NCBI GenBank assembly: GCA_963995525.1
Contig: OZ023207.1
Span: forward strand, 35,416,792-35,480,791
Direction: 5' to 3'
Source: Escarpia spicata
Lineage: Eukaryota > Annelida > Polychaeta > Sabellida > Siboglinidae
Length of the DNA: 64,000 nt
Part shown: positions 41,201 to 55,017 of the stretch, one piece after another
How positions within the stretch are numbered: position 1 is the first letter of the stretch
Layout: each line of letters starts with the position of its first letter
Made by a program: the position numbers and the translations under genes
The notes under the pieces: generated by a model
What the model was told of the DNA's origin: nothing
The model's input: the letters and a program-made list of their open reading frames with translations, nothing else
Database searches by the model: none

Positions 41201-42183
41201 CGTCATAAAACGTGTACATTGCTGTAAATGTGAGCTGTACGGTTATACACGCGAAATATTATGTTATGCCATTGAATTGAACAATATTCAGCATTTTGCA
41301 TCATTTTAAAGTGTTGATTACCCCCTATAAATGAAAACTAACCGTCAGAAAACGTCTAGAATGCTCTGAATGTAAGCCGTACGGTGAAACATACGAAATA
41401 TTATGTTATATCATTGAATTGAATGATATTCAGCATATGGTTACGTTTTTAACTTTTGATTACCCCTTATATATGAAAACTAACCGTCAGAAAATGTATA
41501 GATTACTGTCGTAGAGAACTGTTCGTTCATGCAAGAGAAATATTATGCTATCAGTTTGAATTGATTGAAACTCAGCCTTTGGGATCGTTTTTAACTGTTG
41601 ATTACCCGCTGTAAATGAAAACTAACCGTCAGAAAACGTCTAGATTGCTGTAATAGTGACCCCTGAAGTGTCAAACAAGCGAAATATTATGCTATCACTT
41701 CGAATTGATCGATACTCAGCATTTGGGAACGTTTTTAACTGTTGATTACCGCCTATAAATGAAAAATAACCGTCAGAAAACGTATACATTGCTGTGAATG
41801 TGAGCTGTACGGTTATACACGAGAAACGTTATGTTATGCCATTGAATTGAACGATATTCAGAATTTTGCATCGTTTTAAAGTGTCGATTACCCCCTATAA
41901 ATGAAAACTAACCATCAGAAAACGTCTACAATGCTGTGATTGTAAGCCGAACGGTGATACATAAGAACTATTATGTTATATCATTGAAATGAACGATATT
42001 CAGCATTTAGCAAGTTTTTAACTTTTCTTTACCCCCTATAAATGAAAACTAACCGTCAGAAAATGTATAGACTACTGTGATAGTGAACTGTACTTTCATA
42101 AAAGAGAAATATTATGCTATCACTTCGAATTGATTCACACTCAGCATTTGGGAACGTTTTTAACTGTTGATTACCCCCTATAA
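38203..42183 (+). repeat. Block G copy 1: 28-mer higher-order repeat, 3981 bp
   Basis: There are four heptads in the order T5-T6-T7-T1-T2-T3-T4, except that the third begins with T2 instead of T5 after a T4/T1 hybrid. Marks spaced exactly 3981 bp apart include TACCGCCAAT (40181, 44162, 48143), TACCCCATAT (40751, 44732, 48713), CGAATAGATTC (41131, 45112, 49093) and GATTCACACT (38151, 42132, 46113). The private T7 form TGTATAGATT near 41494 is TGTCTAGATT in the other copies. Confidence 0.95.
40051..40192 (+). repeat. Hybrid monomer T4/T1 that defines the 28-mer
   Basis: The front is T4 (CTAGACTACTG, CATACAAGAG) and the rear is T1 (GATCGATACTC), ending in the rare tail TACCGCCAATAAATG and followed by T2. 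It recurs at 44032-44173 and 48013-48154. The T4-to-T2 jump is the scar that replaced T5 in the third heptad. The copy in G3 has CTATCAATTCG instead of CTATCACTTCG. Confidence 0.85.
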
Positions 42184-45100
42184 ATGAAAACAAACCGTCA
42201 TAAAACGTGTACATTGCTGTAAATGTGAGCTGTACGGTTATACACGCGAAATATTATGTTATGCCATTGAATTGAACAATATTCAGCATTTTGCATCATT
42301 TTAAAGTGTTGATTACCCCCTATAAATGAAAACTAACCGTCAGAAAACGTCTAGAATGCTCTGAATGTAAGCCGTACGGTGAAACATACGAAATATTATG
42401 TTATATCATTGAATTGAATGATATTCAGCATATGGTTACGTTTTTAACTTTTGATTACCCCTTATATATGAAAACTAACCGTCAGAAAATGTCTAGATTA
42501 CTGTCGTAGAGAACTGTTCGTTCATGCAAGAGAAATATTATGCTATCAGTTTGAATTGATTGAAACTCAGCATTTGGGATCGTTTTTAGCTGTTGATTAC
42601 CCGCTGTAAATGAAAACTAACCGTCAGAAAACGTCTAGATTGCTGTAATAGTGACCCCTGAAGTGTTAAACAAGCGAAATATTATGCTATCACTTCGAAT
42701 TGATCGATACTCAGCATTTGGGAACGTTTTTAACTGTTGATTACCCCCTATAAATGAAAAATAACCGTCAGAAAACGTATACATTGCTGTGAATGTGAGC
42801 TGTACGGTTATACACGAGAAACGTTATGTTATGCCATTGAATTGAACGATATTCAGAATTTTGCATCGTTTTAAAGTGTTGATTACCCCCTATAAATGAA
42901 AACTAACCATCAGAAAACGTCTACAATGCTGTGATTGTAAGCCGAACGGTGATACATAAGAAATATTATGTTATATCATTGAAATGAACGATATTCAGCA
43001 TTTGGCAACGTTTTTAACTTTTCTTTACCCCCTATAAATGAAAACAAACCGTCAGAAAATGTCTAGACTACTGTGATAGTGAACTGTACGTTCATACAAG
43101 AGAAATATTATGCTATCACTTCGAATTGATTCATACTCAGCATTTGGGAACGTTTTTAACTGTTGATTACCCCCTATAAATGAAAACAAACCGTCATAAA
43201 ACGTGTACATTGCTGTAAATGTGAGCTGTACGGTTATACACGCGAAATATTATGTTATGCCATTGAATTGAACAATATTCAGCATTTTGCATCATTTTAA
43301 AGTGTTGATTACCCCCTATAAATGAAAACTAACCGTCAGAAAACGTCTAGAATGCTCTGAATGTAAGCCGTACGGTGAAACATACGAAACATTATGTTAT
43401 ATCATTGAATTGAACGATATTCAGCATATGGTAACGGTTTTAACTTTTGATTACCCCTTATATATGAAAACTAACCGTCAGAAAATGTATAGATTACTGT
43501 CGTAGAGAACTGTACGTTCATGCAAGAGAAATATTATGCTATCAGTTTGAATTGATTGAAACTCAGCATTTGGGATCGTTTTTAACTGTTGATTACCCGC
43601 TGTAAATGAAAACTAACCGTCAGAAAACGTCTAGATTGCTGTAATAGTGACCTGAAGTGTCAAACAAGCGAAATATTATGCTATCACTTCGAATTGATCG
43701 ATACTCAGCATTTGGGAACGTTTTTAACTGTTGATTACCCCCTATAAATGAAAAATAACCGTCAGAAAACGTATACATTGCTGTGAATGTGAGCTGTACG
43801 GTTATACACGAGAAACCTTATGTTATGCCATTGAATTGAACGATATTAAGAATTTTGCATCGTTTTAAAGTGTTGATTACCCCCTATAAATGAAAACTAA
43901 CCATCAGAAAACGTCTACAATGCTGTGATTGTAAGCCGAACGGTGATACATAAGAAATATTATGTTATATCATTGAAATGAACGATATTCAGCATTTGGC
44001 AACGTTTTTAACTTTTCTTTACCCCCTATAAATGAAAACTAACCGTCAGAAAATGTCTAGACTACTGTGATAGTGAACTGTACGTTCATACAAGAGAAAT
44101 ATTATGCTATCACTTCGAATTGATCGATACTCAGCATTTGGGAACGTTTTTAACTGTTGATTACCGCCAATAAATGAAAAATAACCGTCAGAAAACTTAT
44201 ACATTGCTGTGAATGTGAGCTGTACGGTTATACACGAGAAACCTTATGTTATGCCATTGAATTGAACGATATTCAGAATTTTGCATCGTTTTAAAGTGTT
44301 GATTACCCCCTATAAATGAAAACTAACCGTCAGAAAACGTCTAGAATGCTCTGAATGTAAGCCGTACGGTGAAACATACGAAATATTATGTTATATCATT
44401 GAATTGAATGATATTCAGCATATGGTTACGTTTTTAACTTTTGATTACCCCTTATATATGAAAACTAACCGTCAGAAAATGTCTAGATTACTGTCGTAGA
44501 GAACTGTTCGTTCATGCAAGAGAAATATTATGCTATCAGTTTGAATTGATTGAAACTCAGCATTTGGGATCGTTTTTAACTGTTGATTACCCGCTGTAAA
44601 TGAAAACTAACCGTCAGAAAACGTCTAGATTGCTGTAATAGTGACCCCTGAAGTGTTAAACAAGCGAAATATTATGCTATCACTTCGAATTGATCGATAC
44701 TCAGCATTTGGGAACGTTTTTAACTGTTGATTACCCCATATAAATGAAAAATAACCGTCAGAAAACGTATACATTGCTGTGAATGTGAGCTGTACGGTTA
44801 TACACGAGAAACGTTATGTTATGCCATTGAATTGAACGATATTCAGAATTTTGCATCGTTTTAAAGTGTTGATTACCCCCTATAAATGAAAACTAACCAT
44901 CAGAAAACGTCTACAATGCTGTGATTGTAAGCCGAACGGTGATACATAAGAAATATTATGTTATATCATTGAAATGAACGATATTCAGCATTTGGCAACG
45001 TTTTTAACTTTTCTTTACCCCCTATAAATGAAAACAAACCGTCAGAAAATGTCTAGACTACTGTGATAGTGAACTGTACGTTCATACAAGAGAAATATTA

Positions 45101-46164
45101 TGCTATCACTTCGAATAGATTCATACTCAGCATTTGGGAACGTTTTTAACTGTTGATTACCCCCTATAAATGAAAACAAACCGTCATAAAACGTGTACAT
45201 TGCTGTAAATGTGAGCTGTACGGTTATACACGCGAAATATTATGTTATGCCATTGAATTGAACAATATTCAGCATTTTGCATCATTTTAAAGTGTTGATT
45301 ACCCCCTATAAATGAAAACTAACCGTCAGAAAACGTCTAGAATGCTCTGAATGTAAGCCGTACGGTGAAACATACGAAATATTATGTTATATCATTGAAT
45401 TGAATGATATTCAGCATATGGTTACGTTTTTAACTTTTGATTACCCCTTATATATGAAAACTAACCGTCAGAAAATGTCTAGATTACTGTCGTAGAGAAC
45501 TGTTCGTTCATGCAAGAGAAATATTATGCTATCAGTTTGAATTGATTGAAACTCAGCCTTTGGGATCGTTTTTAACTGTTGATTACCCGCTGTAAATGAA
45601 AACTAACCGTCAGAAAACGTCTAGATTGCTGTAATAGTGACCCCTGAAGTGTCAAACAAGCGAAATATTATGCTATCACTTCGAATTGATCGATACTCAG
45701 CATTTGGGAACGTTTTTAACTGTTGATTACCGCCTATAAATGAAAAATAACCGTCAGAAAACGTATACATTGCTGTGAATGTGAGCTGTACGGTTATACA
45801 CGAGAAACGTTATGTTATGCCATTGAATTGAACGATATTCAGAATTTTGCATCGTTTTAAAGTGTTGATTACCCCCTATAAATGAAAACTAACCATCAGA
45901 AAACGTCTACAATGCTGTGATTGTAAGCCGAACGGTGATACATAAGAACTATTATGTTATATCATTGAAATGAACGATATTCAGCATTTGGCAAGTTTTT
46001 AACTTTTCTTTACCCCCTATAAATGAAAACTAACCGTCAGAAAATGTATAGACTACTGTGATAGTGAACTGTACTTTCATAAAAGAGAAATATTATGCTA
46101 TCACTTCGAATTGATTCACACTCAGCATTTGGGAACGTTTTTAACTGTTGATTACCCCCTATAA
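42184..46164 (+). repeat. Block G copy 2: 28-mer higher-order repeat, 3981 bp
   Basis: It follows copy 1 monomer by monomer. Differences seen by eye are few, for example CGTATACATTG near 43768 where copies 1 and 3 have CTTATACATTG in the corresponding T2, and TTTTTAGCTG near 42583. Confidence 0.95.
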
Positions 46165-49100
46165 ATGAAAACAAACCGTCATAAAACGTGTACATTGCTG
46201 TAAATGTGAGCTGTACGGTTATACACGCGAAATATTATGTTATGCCATTGAATTGAACAATATTCAGCATTTTGCATCATTTTAAAGTGTTGATTACCCC
46301 CTATAAATGAAAACTAACCGTCAGAAAACGTCTAGAATGCTCTGAATGTAAGCCGTACGGTGAAACATACGAAATATTATGTTATATCATTGAATTGAAT
46401 GATATTCAGCATATGGTTACGTTTTTAACTTTTGATTACCCCTTATATATGAAAACTAACCGTCAGAAAATGTCTAGATTACTGTCGTAGAGAACTGTTC
46501 GTTCATGCAAGAGAAATATTATGCTATCAGTTTGAATTGATTGAAACTCAGCATTTGGGATCGTTTTTAACTGTTGATTACCCGCTGTAAATGAAAACTA
46601 ACCGTCAGAAAACGTCTAGATTGCTGTAATAGTGACCCCTGAAGTGTTAAACAAGCGAAATATTATGCTATCACTTCGAATTGATCGATACTCAGCATTT
46701 GGGAACGTTTTTAACTGTTGATTACCCCCTATAAATGAAAAATAACCGTCAGAAAACGTATACATTGCTGTGAATGTGAGCTGTACGGTTATACACGAGA
46801 AACGTTATGTTATGCCATTGAATTGAACGATATTCAGAATTTTGCATCGTTTTAAAGTGTTGATTACCCCCTATAAATGAAAACTAACCATCAGAAAACG
46901 TCTACAATGCTGTGATTGTAAGCCGAACGGTGATACATAAGAAATATTATGTTATATCATTGAAATGAACGATATTCAGCATTTGGCAACGTTTTTAACT
47001 TTTCTTTACCCCCTATAAATGAAAACAAACCGTCAGAAAATGTCTAGACTACTGTGATAGTGAACTGTACGTTCATACAAGAGAAATATTATGCTATCAC
47101 TTCGAATTGATTCATACTCAGCATTTGGGAACGTTTTTAACTGTTGATTACCCCCTATAAATAAAAACAAACCGTCATAAAACGTGTACATTGCTGTAAA
47201 TGTGAGCTGTACGGTTATACACGCGAAATATTATGTTATGCCATTGAATTGAACAATATTCAGCATTTTGCATCATTTTAAAGTGTTGATTACCCCCTAT
47301 AAATGAAAACTAACCGTCAGAAAACGTCTAGAATGCTCTGAATGTAAGCCGTACGGTGAAACATACGAAACATTATGTTATATCATTGAATTGAACGATA
47401 TTCAGCATATGGTAACGGTTTTAACTTTTGATTACCCCTTATATATGAAAACTAACCGTCAGAAAATGTATAGATTACTGTCGTAGAGAACTGTACGTTC
47501 ATGCAAGAGAAATATTATGCTATCAGTTTGAATTGATTGAAACTCAGCATTTGGGATCGTTTTTAACTGTTGATTACCCGCTGTAAATGAAAACTAACCG
47601 TCAGAAAACGTCTAGATTGCTGTAATAGTGACCTGAAGTGTCAAACAAGCGAAATATTATGCTATCACTTCGAATTGATCGATACTCAGCATTTGGGAAC
47701 GTTTTTAACTGTTGATTACCCCCTATAAATGAAAAATAACCGTCAGAAAACTTATACATTGCTGTGAATGTGAGCTGTACGGTTATACACGAGAAACCTT
47801 ATGTTATGCCATTGAATTGAACGATATTAAGAATTTTGCATCGTTTTAAAGTGTTGATTACCCCCTATAATTGAAAACTAACCATCAGAAAACGTCTACA
47901 ATGCTGTGATTGTAAGCCGAACGGTGATACATAAGAAATATTATGTTATATCATTGAAATGAACGATATTCAGCATTTGGCAACGTTTTTAACTTTTCTT
48001 TACCCCCTATAAATGAAAACTAACCGTCAGAAAATGTCTAGACTACTGTGATAGTGAACTGTACGTTCATACAAGAGAAATATTATGCTATCAATTCGAA
48101 TTGATCGATACTCAGCATTTGGGAACGTTTTTAACTGTTGATTACCGCCAATAAATGAAAAATAACCGTCAGAAAACTTATACATTGCTGTGAATGTGAG
48201 CTGTACGGTTATACACGAGAAACCTTATGTTATGCCATTGAATTGAACGATATTCAGAATTTTGCATCGTTTTAAAGTGTTGATTACCCCCTATAAATGA
48301 AAACTAACCGTCAGAAAACGTCTAGAATGCTCTGAATGTAAGCCGTACGGTGAAACATACGAAATATTATGTTATATCATTGAATTGAATGATATTCAGC
48401 ATATGGTTACGTTTTTAACTTTTGATTACCCCTTATATATGAAAACTAACCGTCAGAAAATGTCTAGATTACTGTCGTAGAGAACTGTTCGTTCATGCAA
48501 GAGAAATATTATGCTATCAGTTTGAATTGATTGAAACTCAGCATTTGGGATCGTTTTTAACTGTTGATTACCCGCTGTAAATGAAAACTAACCGTCAGAA
48601 AACGTCTAGATTGCTGTAATAGTGACCCCTGAAGTGTTAAACAAGCGAAATATTATGCTATCACTTCGAATTGATCGATACTCAGCATTTGGGAACGTTT
48701 TTAACTGTTGATTACCCCATATAAATGAAAAATAACCGTCAGAAAACGTATACATTGCTGTGAATGTGAGCTGTACGGTTATACACGAGAAACGTTATGT
48801 TATGCCATTGAATTGAACGATATTCAGAATTTTGCATCGTTTTAAAGTGTTGATTACCCCCTATAAATGAAAACTAACCATCAGAAAACGTCTACAATGC
48901 TGTGATTGTAAGCCGAACGGTGATACATAAGAAATATTATGTTATATCATTGAAATGAACGATATTCAGCATTTGGCAACGTTTTTAACTTTTCTTTACC
49001 CCCTATAAATGAAAACAAACCGTCAGAAAATGTCTAGACTACTGTGATAGTGAACTGTACGTTCATACAAGAGAAATATTATGCTATCACTTCGAATAGA

Positions 49101-50145
49101 TTCATACTCAGCATTTGGGAACGTTTTTAACTGTTGATTACCCCCTATAAATGAAAACAAACCGTCATAAAACGTGTACATTGCTGTAAATGTGAGCTGT
49201 ACGGTTATACACGCGAAATATTATGTTATGCCATTGAATTGAACAATATTCAGCATTTTGCATCATTTTAAAGTGTTGATTACCCCCTATAAATGAAAAC
49301 TAACCGTCAGAAAACGTCTAGAATGCTCTGAATGTAAGCCGTACGGTGAAACATACGAAATATTATGTTATATCATTGAATTGAATGATATTCAGCATAT
49401 GGTTACGTTTTTAACTTTTGATTACCCCTTATATATGAAAACTAACCGTCAGAAAATGTCTAGATTACTGTCGTAGAGAACTGTTCGTTCATGCAAGAGA
49501 AATATTATGCTATCAGTTTGAATTGATTGAAACTCAGCCTTTGGGATCGTTTTTAACTGTTGATTACCCGCTGTAAATGAAAACTAACCGTCAGAAAACG
49601 TCTAGATTGCTGTAATAGTGACCCCTGAAGTGTCAAACAAGCGAAATATTATGCTATCACTTCGAATTGATCGATACTCAGCATTTGGGAACGTTTTTAA
49701 CTGTTGATTACCGCCTATAAATGAAAAATAACCGTCAGAAAACGTATACATTGCTGTGAATGTGAGCTGTACGGTTATACACGAGAAACGTTATGTTATG
49801 CCATTGAATTGAACGATATTCAGAATTTTGCATCGTTTTAAAGTGTTGATTACCCCCTATAAATGAAAACTAACCATCAGAAAACGTCTACAATGCTGTG
49901 ATTGTAAGCCGAACGGTGATACATAAGAACTATTATGTTATATCATTGAAATGAACGATATTCAGCATTTGGCAAGTTTTTAACTTTTCTTTACCCCCTA
50001 TAAATGAAAACTAACCGTCAGAAAATGTATAGACTACTGTGATAGTGAACTGTACTTTCATAAAAGAGAAATATTATGCTATCACTTCGAATTGATTCAT
50101 ACTCAGCATTTGGGAACGTTTTTAACTGTTGATTACCCCCTATAA
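46165..50145 (+). repeat. Block G copy 3: 28-mer higher-order repeat, 3981 bp
   Basis: This is the last full 28-mer; the match to earlier copies ends near 50097 (TTCATACTC where they have TTCACACTC). Private changes are AATAAAAAC near 47160, which destroys the conserved ATG, and CTATAATTGAAAAC near 47866. From about 48090 to its end it also matches the 25-mer of block H at 3553 bp, so the H unit overlaps and probably grew out of this copy. Confidence 0.93.
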
Positions 50146-51280
50146 ATGAAAACAAACCGTCAGAAAACGTGTACATTGCTGTAAATGTGAGCTGTACGGT
50201 TATACACGCGAAATATTATGTTATGCCATTGAATTGAATAATATTCAGCATTTTGCATCATTTTAAAGTGTTGATTACCCCCTATAAATGAAAACTAACC
50301 GTCAGAAAACGTCTAGAATGCTCTGAATGTAAGCCGTACGGTGAAACATACGAAACATTATGTTATATCATTGAATTGAACGATATTCAGCATATGGTAA
50401 CGGTTTTAACTTTTGATTACCCCTTATATATGAAAACTAACAGTCAGAAAATGTCTAGATTACTGTCGTAGAGAACTGTACGTTCATGCAAGAGAAATAT
50501 TATGCTATCAGTTTGAATTGATTGAAACTCAGCATTTGGGAAGGTTTTAACTGTTGATTACCCGCTGTAAATGAAAACTAACCGTCAGAAAACGTCTAGA
50601 TTGCTGTAATAGTGACCTGAAGTGTCAAACAAGCGAAATATTATGCTATCACTTCGAATTGATCGATACTCAGCATTTGGGAACGTTTTTAACTGTTGAT
50701 TACCCCCTATAAATGAAAAATAACCGTCAGAAAACGTATACATTGCTGTGAATGTGAGCTGTACGGTTATACACGAGAAACGTTATGTTATGCCATTGAA
50801 TTGAACGATATTCAAAATTTTGCATCGTTTTAAAGTGTTGATTACCCCCTATAAATGAAAACTAACCGTCAGAAATCGTCTAGAATGCTCTGAATGTAAG
50901 CCGTACGGTGAAACATACGAAATATTATGTTATATCATTGAATTGAACGATATTCAACATATGGTAACGTTTTAAACTTTTGATTACCCCTTATATATGA
51001 AAACTAACCGTCAGAAAATGTCTAGATTACTGTCGTAGAGAACTGTACGTTCATGCAAGAGAAATATTATGCTATCAGTTTGAATTGATTGAAACTCAGC
51101 ATTTGGGATCGTTTTTAACTGTTGATTACCCGCTGTAAATGAAAACAAACCGTCATAAAACGTGTACATTGCTGTAAATGTGAGCTGTACGGTTATACAC
51201 GCGAAATATTATGTTATGCCATTGAATTGAACAATATTCAGCATTTTGCATCATTTTAAAGTGTTGATTACCCCCTATAA
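50146..51280 (+). repeat. Block H leading part: last 8 monomers of a 25-mer
   Basis: The order T5, T6, T7, T1, T2, T6, T7, T5 matches the end of the following full copies. It is one base short of 8 x 142 because a T7 here reads GGGAAGGTTTTAAC near 50538 where the others have GGGATCGTTTTTAAC. The T2-T6 and T7-T5 steps skip members of the cycle and are specific to the H unit. CAGAAATCGTC in the second T6 is an H-only mark. Confidence 0.88.
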
Positions 51281-51463
51281 ATGAAAACTAACCTCAGAAA
51301 ACGTCTAGAATGCTCTGAATGTAAGCCGTACGGTGAAACATACGAACTATTATGTTATATCATTGAATTGAATGATATTCAGCATATGGTTACGTTTTTA
51401 ACTTTTGATTACCCCTTATATATGAAAACTAACCGTCAGAAAATGTCTAGATTACTGTCGTAG
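51281..51463 (+). other. 60-codon ORF produced by a satellite monomer, not a gene
   Basis: The frame opens at the conserved ATG of a T6 monomer and ends at TAG in the next T7. Deletion of one G (AACCTCAG instead of AACCGTCAG) shifts the frame past the usual TGA at codon 13. The monomer is then 141 bp (47 codons), so the next monomer is read in the same phase and residues 48-54 (MKTNRQK) echo the start (MKTNLRK). There is no recognisable domain, signal peptide or membrane segment. The exact repetition with the HOR, and the shift-dependence on one base, argue that it is accidental. Two cysteines (C11 and C14 in ECSEC) do not make a complete metal-binding motif. Confidence 0.9.
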
Positions 51464-54400
51464 AGAACTGTTCGTTCATGCAAGAGAAATATTATGCTAT
51501 CAGTTTGAATTGATTGAAACTCAGCATTTGGGATCGTTTTTAACTGTTGATTACCCGCTGTAAATGAAAACTAACCGTCAGAAAACGTCTAGATTGCTGT
51601 AATAGTGACCCCTGAAGTGTCAAACAAGCGAAATATTATGCTATCACTTCGAATTGATCGATACTCAGCATTTGGGAACGTTTTTAACTGTTGATTACCG
51701 CCAATAAATGAAAAATAACCGTCAGAAAACGTATACATTGCTGTGAATGTGAGCTGTACGGTTATACACGAGAAACGTTATGTTATGCCATTGAATTGAA
51801 CGATATTCAGAATTTTGCATCGTTTTAAAGTGTTGATTACCCCCTATAAATGAAAACTAACCGTCAGAAAACGTCTAGAATGCTCTGAATGTAAGCCGTA
51901 CGGTGAAACATACGAAATATTATGTTATATCATTGAATTGAATGATATTCAGCATATGGTTACGTTTTTAACTTTTGATTACCCCTTATATATGAAAACT
52001 AACCGTCAGAAAATGTCTAGATTACTGTCGTAGAGAACTGTTCGTTCATGCAAGAGAAATATTATGCTATCAGTTTGAATTGATTGAAACTCAGCATTTG
52101 GGATCGTTTTTAACTGTTGATTACCCGCTGTAAATGAAAACTAACCGTCAGAAAACGTCTAGATTGCTGTAATAGTGACCCCTGAAGTGTTAAACAAGCG
52201 AAATATTATGCTATCACTTCGAATTGATCGATACTCAGCATTTGGGAACGTTTTTAACTGTTGATTACCCCCTATAAATGAAAAATAACCGTCAGAAAAC
52301 GTATACATTGCTGTGAATGTGAGCTGTACGGTTATACACGAGAAACGTTATGTTATGCCATTGAATTGAACGATATTCAGAATTTTGCATCGTTTTAAAG
52401 TGTTGATTACCCCCTATAAATGAAAACTAACCATCAGAAAACGTCTACAATGCTGTGATTGTAAGCCGAACGGTGATACATAAGAAATATTATGTTATAT
52501 CATTGAAATGAACGATATTCAGCATTTGGCAACGTTTTTAACTTTTCTTTACCCCCTATAAATGAAAACAAACCGTCAGAAAATGTCTAGACTACTGTGA
52601 TAGTGAACTGTACGTTCATACAAGAGAAATATTATGCTATCACTTCGAATAGATTCATACTCAGCATTTGGGAACGTTTTTAACTGTTGATTACCCCCTA
52701 TAAATGAAAACAAACCGTCATAAAACGTGTACATTGCTGTAAATGTGAGCTGTACGGTTATACACGCGAAATATTATGTTATGCCATTGAATTGAACAAT
52801 ATTCAGCATTTTGCATCATTTTAAAGTGTTGATTACCCCCTATAAATGAAAACTAACCGTCAGAAAACGTCTAGAATGCTCTGAATGTAAGCCGTACGGT
52901 GAAACATACGAAATATTATGTTATATCATTGAATTGAATGATATTCAGCATATAGTTACGTTTTTAACTTTTGATTACCCCTTATATATGAAAACTAACC
53001 GTCAGAAAATGTCTAGATTACTGTCATAGAGAACTGTTCGTTCATGCAAGAGAAATATTATGCTATCAGTTTGAATTGATTGAAACTCAGCCTTTGGGAT
53101 CGTTTTTAACTGTTGATTACCCGCTGTAAATGAAAACTAACCGTCAGAAAACGTCTAGATTGCTGTAATAGTGACCCCTGAAGTGTCAAACAAGCGAAAT
53201 ATTATGCTATCACTTCGAATTGATCGATACTCAGCATTTGGGAACGTTTTTAACTGTTGATTACCGCCTATAAATGAAAAATAACCGTCAGAAAACGTAT
53301 ACATTGCTGTGAATGTGAGCTGTACGGTTATACACGAGAAACGTTATGTTATGCCATTGAATTGAACGATATTCAGAATTTTGCATCGTTTTAAAGTGTT
53401 GATTACCCCCTATAAATGAAAACTAACCATCAGAAAACGTCTACAATGCTGTGATTGTAAGCCGAACGGTGATACATAAGAACTATTATGTTATATCATT
53501 GAAATGAACGATATTCAGCATTTGTCAAGTTTTTAACTTTTCTTTACCCCCTATAAATGAAAACTAACCGTCAGAAAATGTATAGACTACTGTGATAGTG
53601 AACTGTACTTTCATAAAAGAGAAATATTATGCTATCACTTCGAATTGATTCATACTCAGCATTTGGGAACGTTTTTAACTGTTGATTACCCCCTATAAAT
53701 GAAAACAAACCGTCAGAAAACGTGTACATTGCTGTAAATGTGAGCTGTACGGTTATACACGCGAAATATTATGTTATGCCATTGAATTGAACAATATTCA
53801 GCATTTTGCATCATTTTAAAGTGTTGATTACCCCCTATAAATGAAAACTAACCGTCAGAAAACGTCTAGAATGCTCTGAATGTAAGCCGTACGGTGAAAC
53901 ATACGAAACATTATGTTATATCATTGAATTGAACGATATTCAGCATATGGTAACGGTTTTAACTTTTGATTACCCCTTATATATGAAAACTAACAGTCAG
54001 AAAATGTCTAGATTACTGTCGTAGAGAACTGTACGTTCATGCAAGAGAAATATTATGCTATCAGTTTGAATTGATTGAAACTCAGCATTTGGGATCGTTT
54101 TTAACTGTTGATTACCCGCTGTAAATGAAAACTAACCGTCAGAAAACGTCTAGATTGCTGTAATAGTGACCTGAAGTGTCAAACAAGCGAAATATTATGC
54201 TATCACTTCGAATTGATCGATACTCAGCATTTGGGAACGTTTTTAACTGTTGATTACCCCCTATAAATGAAAAATAACCGTCAGAAAACGTATACATTGC
54301 TGTGAATGTGAGCTGTACGGTTATACACGAGAAACGTTATGTTATGCCATTGAATTGAACGATATTCAAAATTTTGCATCGTTTTAAAGTGTTGATTACC

Positions 54401-54834
54401 CCCTATAAATGAAAACTAACCGTCAGAAATCGTCTAGAATGCTCTGAATGTAAGCCGTACGGTGAAACATACGAAATATTATGTTATATCATTGAATTGA
54501 ACGATATTCAACATATGGTAACGTTTTAAACTTTTGATTACCCCTTATATATGAAAACTAACCGTCAGAAAATGTCTAGATTACTGTCGTAGAGAACTGT
54601 ACGTTCATGCAAGAGAAATATTATGCTATCAGTTTGAATTGATTGAAACTCAGCATTTGGGATCGTTTTTAACTGTTGATTACCCGCTGTAAATGAAAAC
54701 AAACCGTCATAAAACGTGTACATTGCTGTAAATGTGAGCTGTACGGTTATACACGCGAAATATTATGTTATGCCATTGAATTGAACAATATTCAGCATTT
54801 TGCATCATTTTAAAGTGTTGATTACCCCCTATAA
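51281..54834 (+). repeat. Block H copy 1: 25-mer higher-order repeat, 3554 bp
   Basis: The order is T6 (one base short), T7, T1, T2, T6, T7, T1, T2, T3, T4, T5, T6, T7, T1, T2, T3, T4, T5, T6, T7, T1, T2, T6, T7, T5. It contains CAGCCTTTGGG in a T7 (near 53090), also found in the fourth heptad of each G copy (41575, 45556, 49537). A private substitution, CTGTCATAG for CTGTCGTAG, lies at about 53026. Confidence 0.95.
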
Positions 54835-55017
54835 ATGAAAACTAACCTCAGAAAACGTCTAGAATGCTCTGAATGTAAGCCGTACGGTGAAACATACGAA
54901 CTATTATGTTATATCATTGAATTGAATGATATTCAGCATATGGTTACGTTTTTAACTTTTGATTACCCCTTATATATGAAAACTAACCGTCAGAAAATGT
55001 CTAGATTACTGTCGTAG
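54835..55017 (+). other. Second copy of the 60-codon satellite ORF, not a gene
   Basis: It encodes the same 60 residues as the frame at 51281, carried along 3554 bp away by duplication of the 25-mer. Identity reflects recent repeat amplification and is not evidence of selection on protein. Confidence 0.9.
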
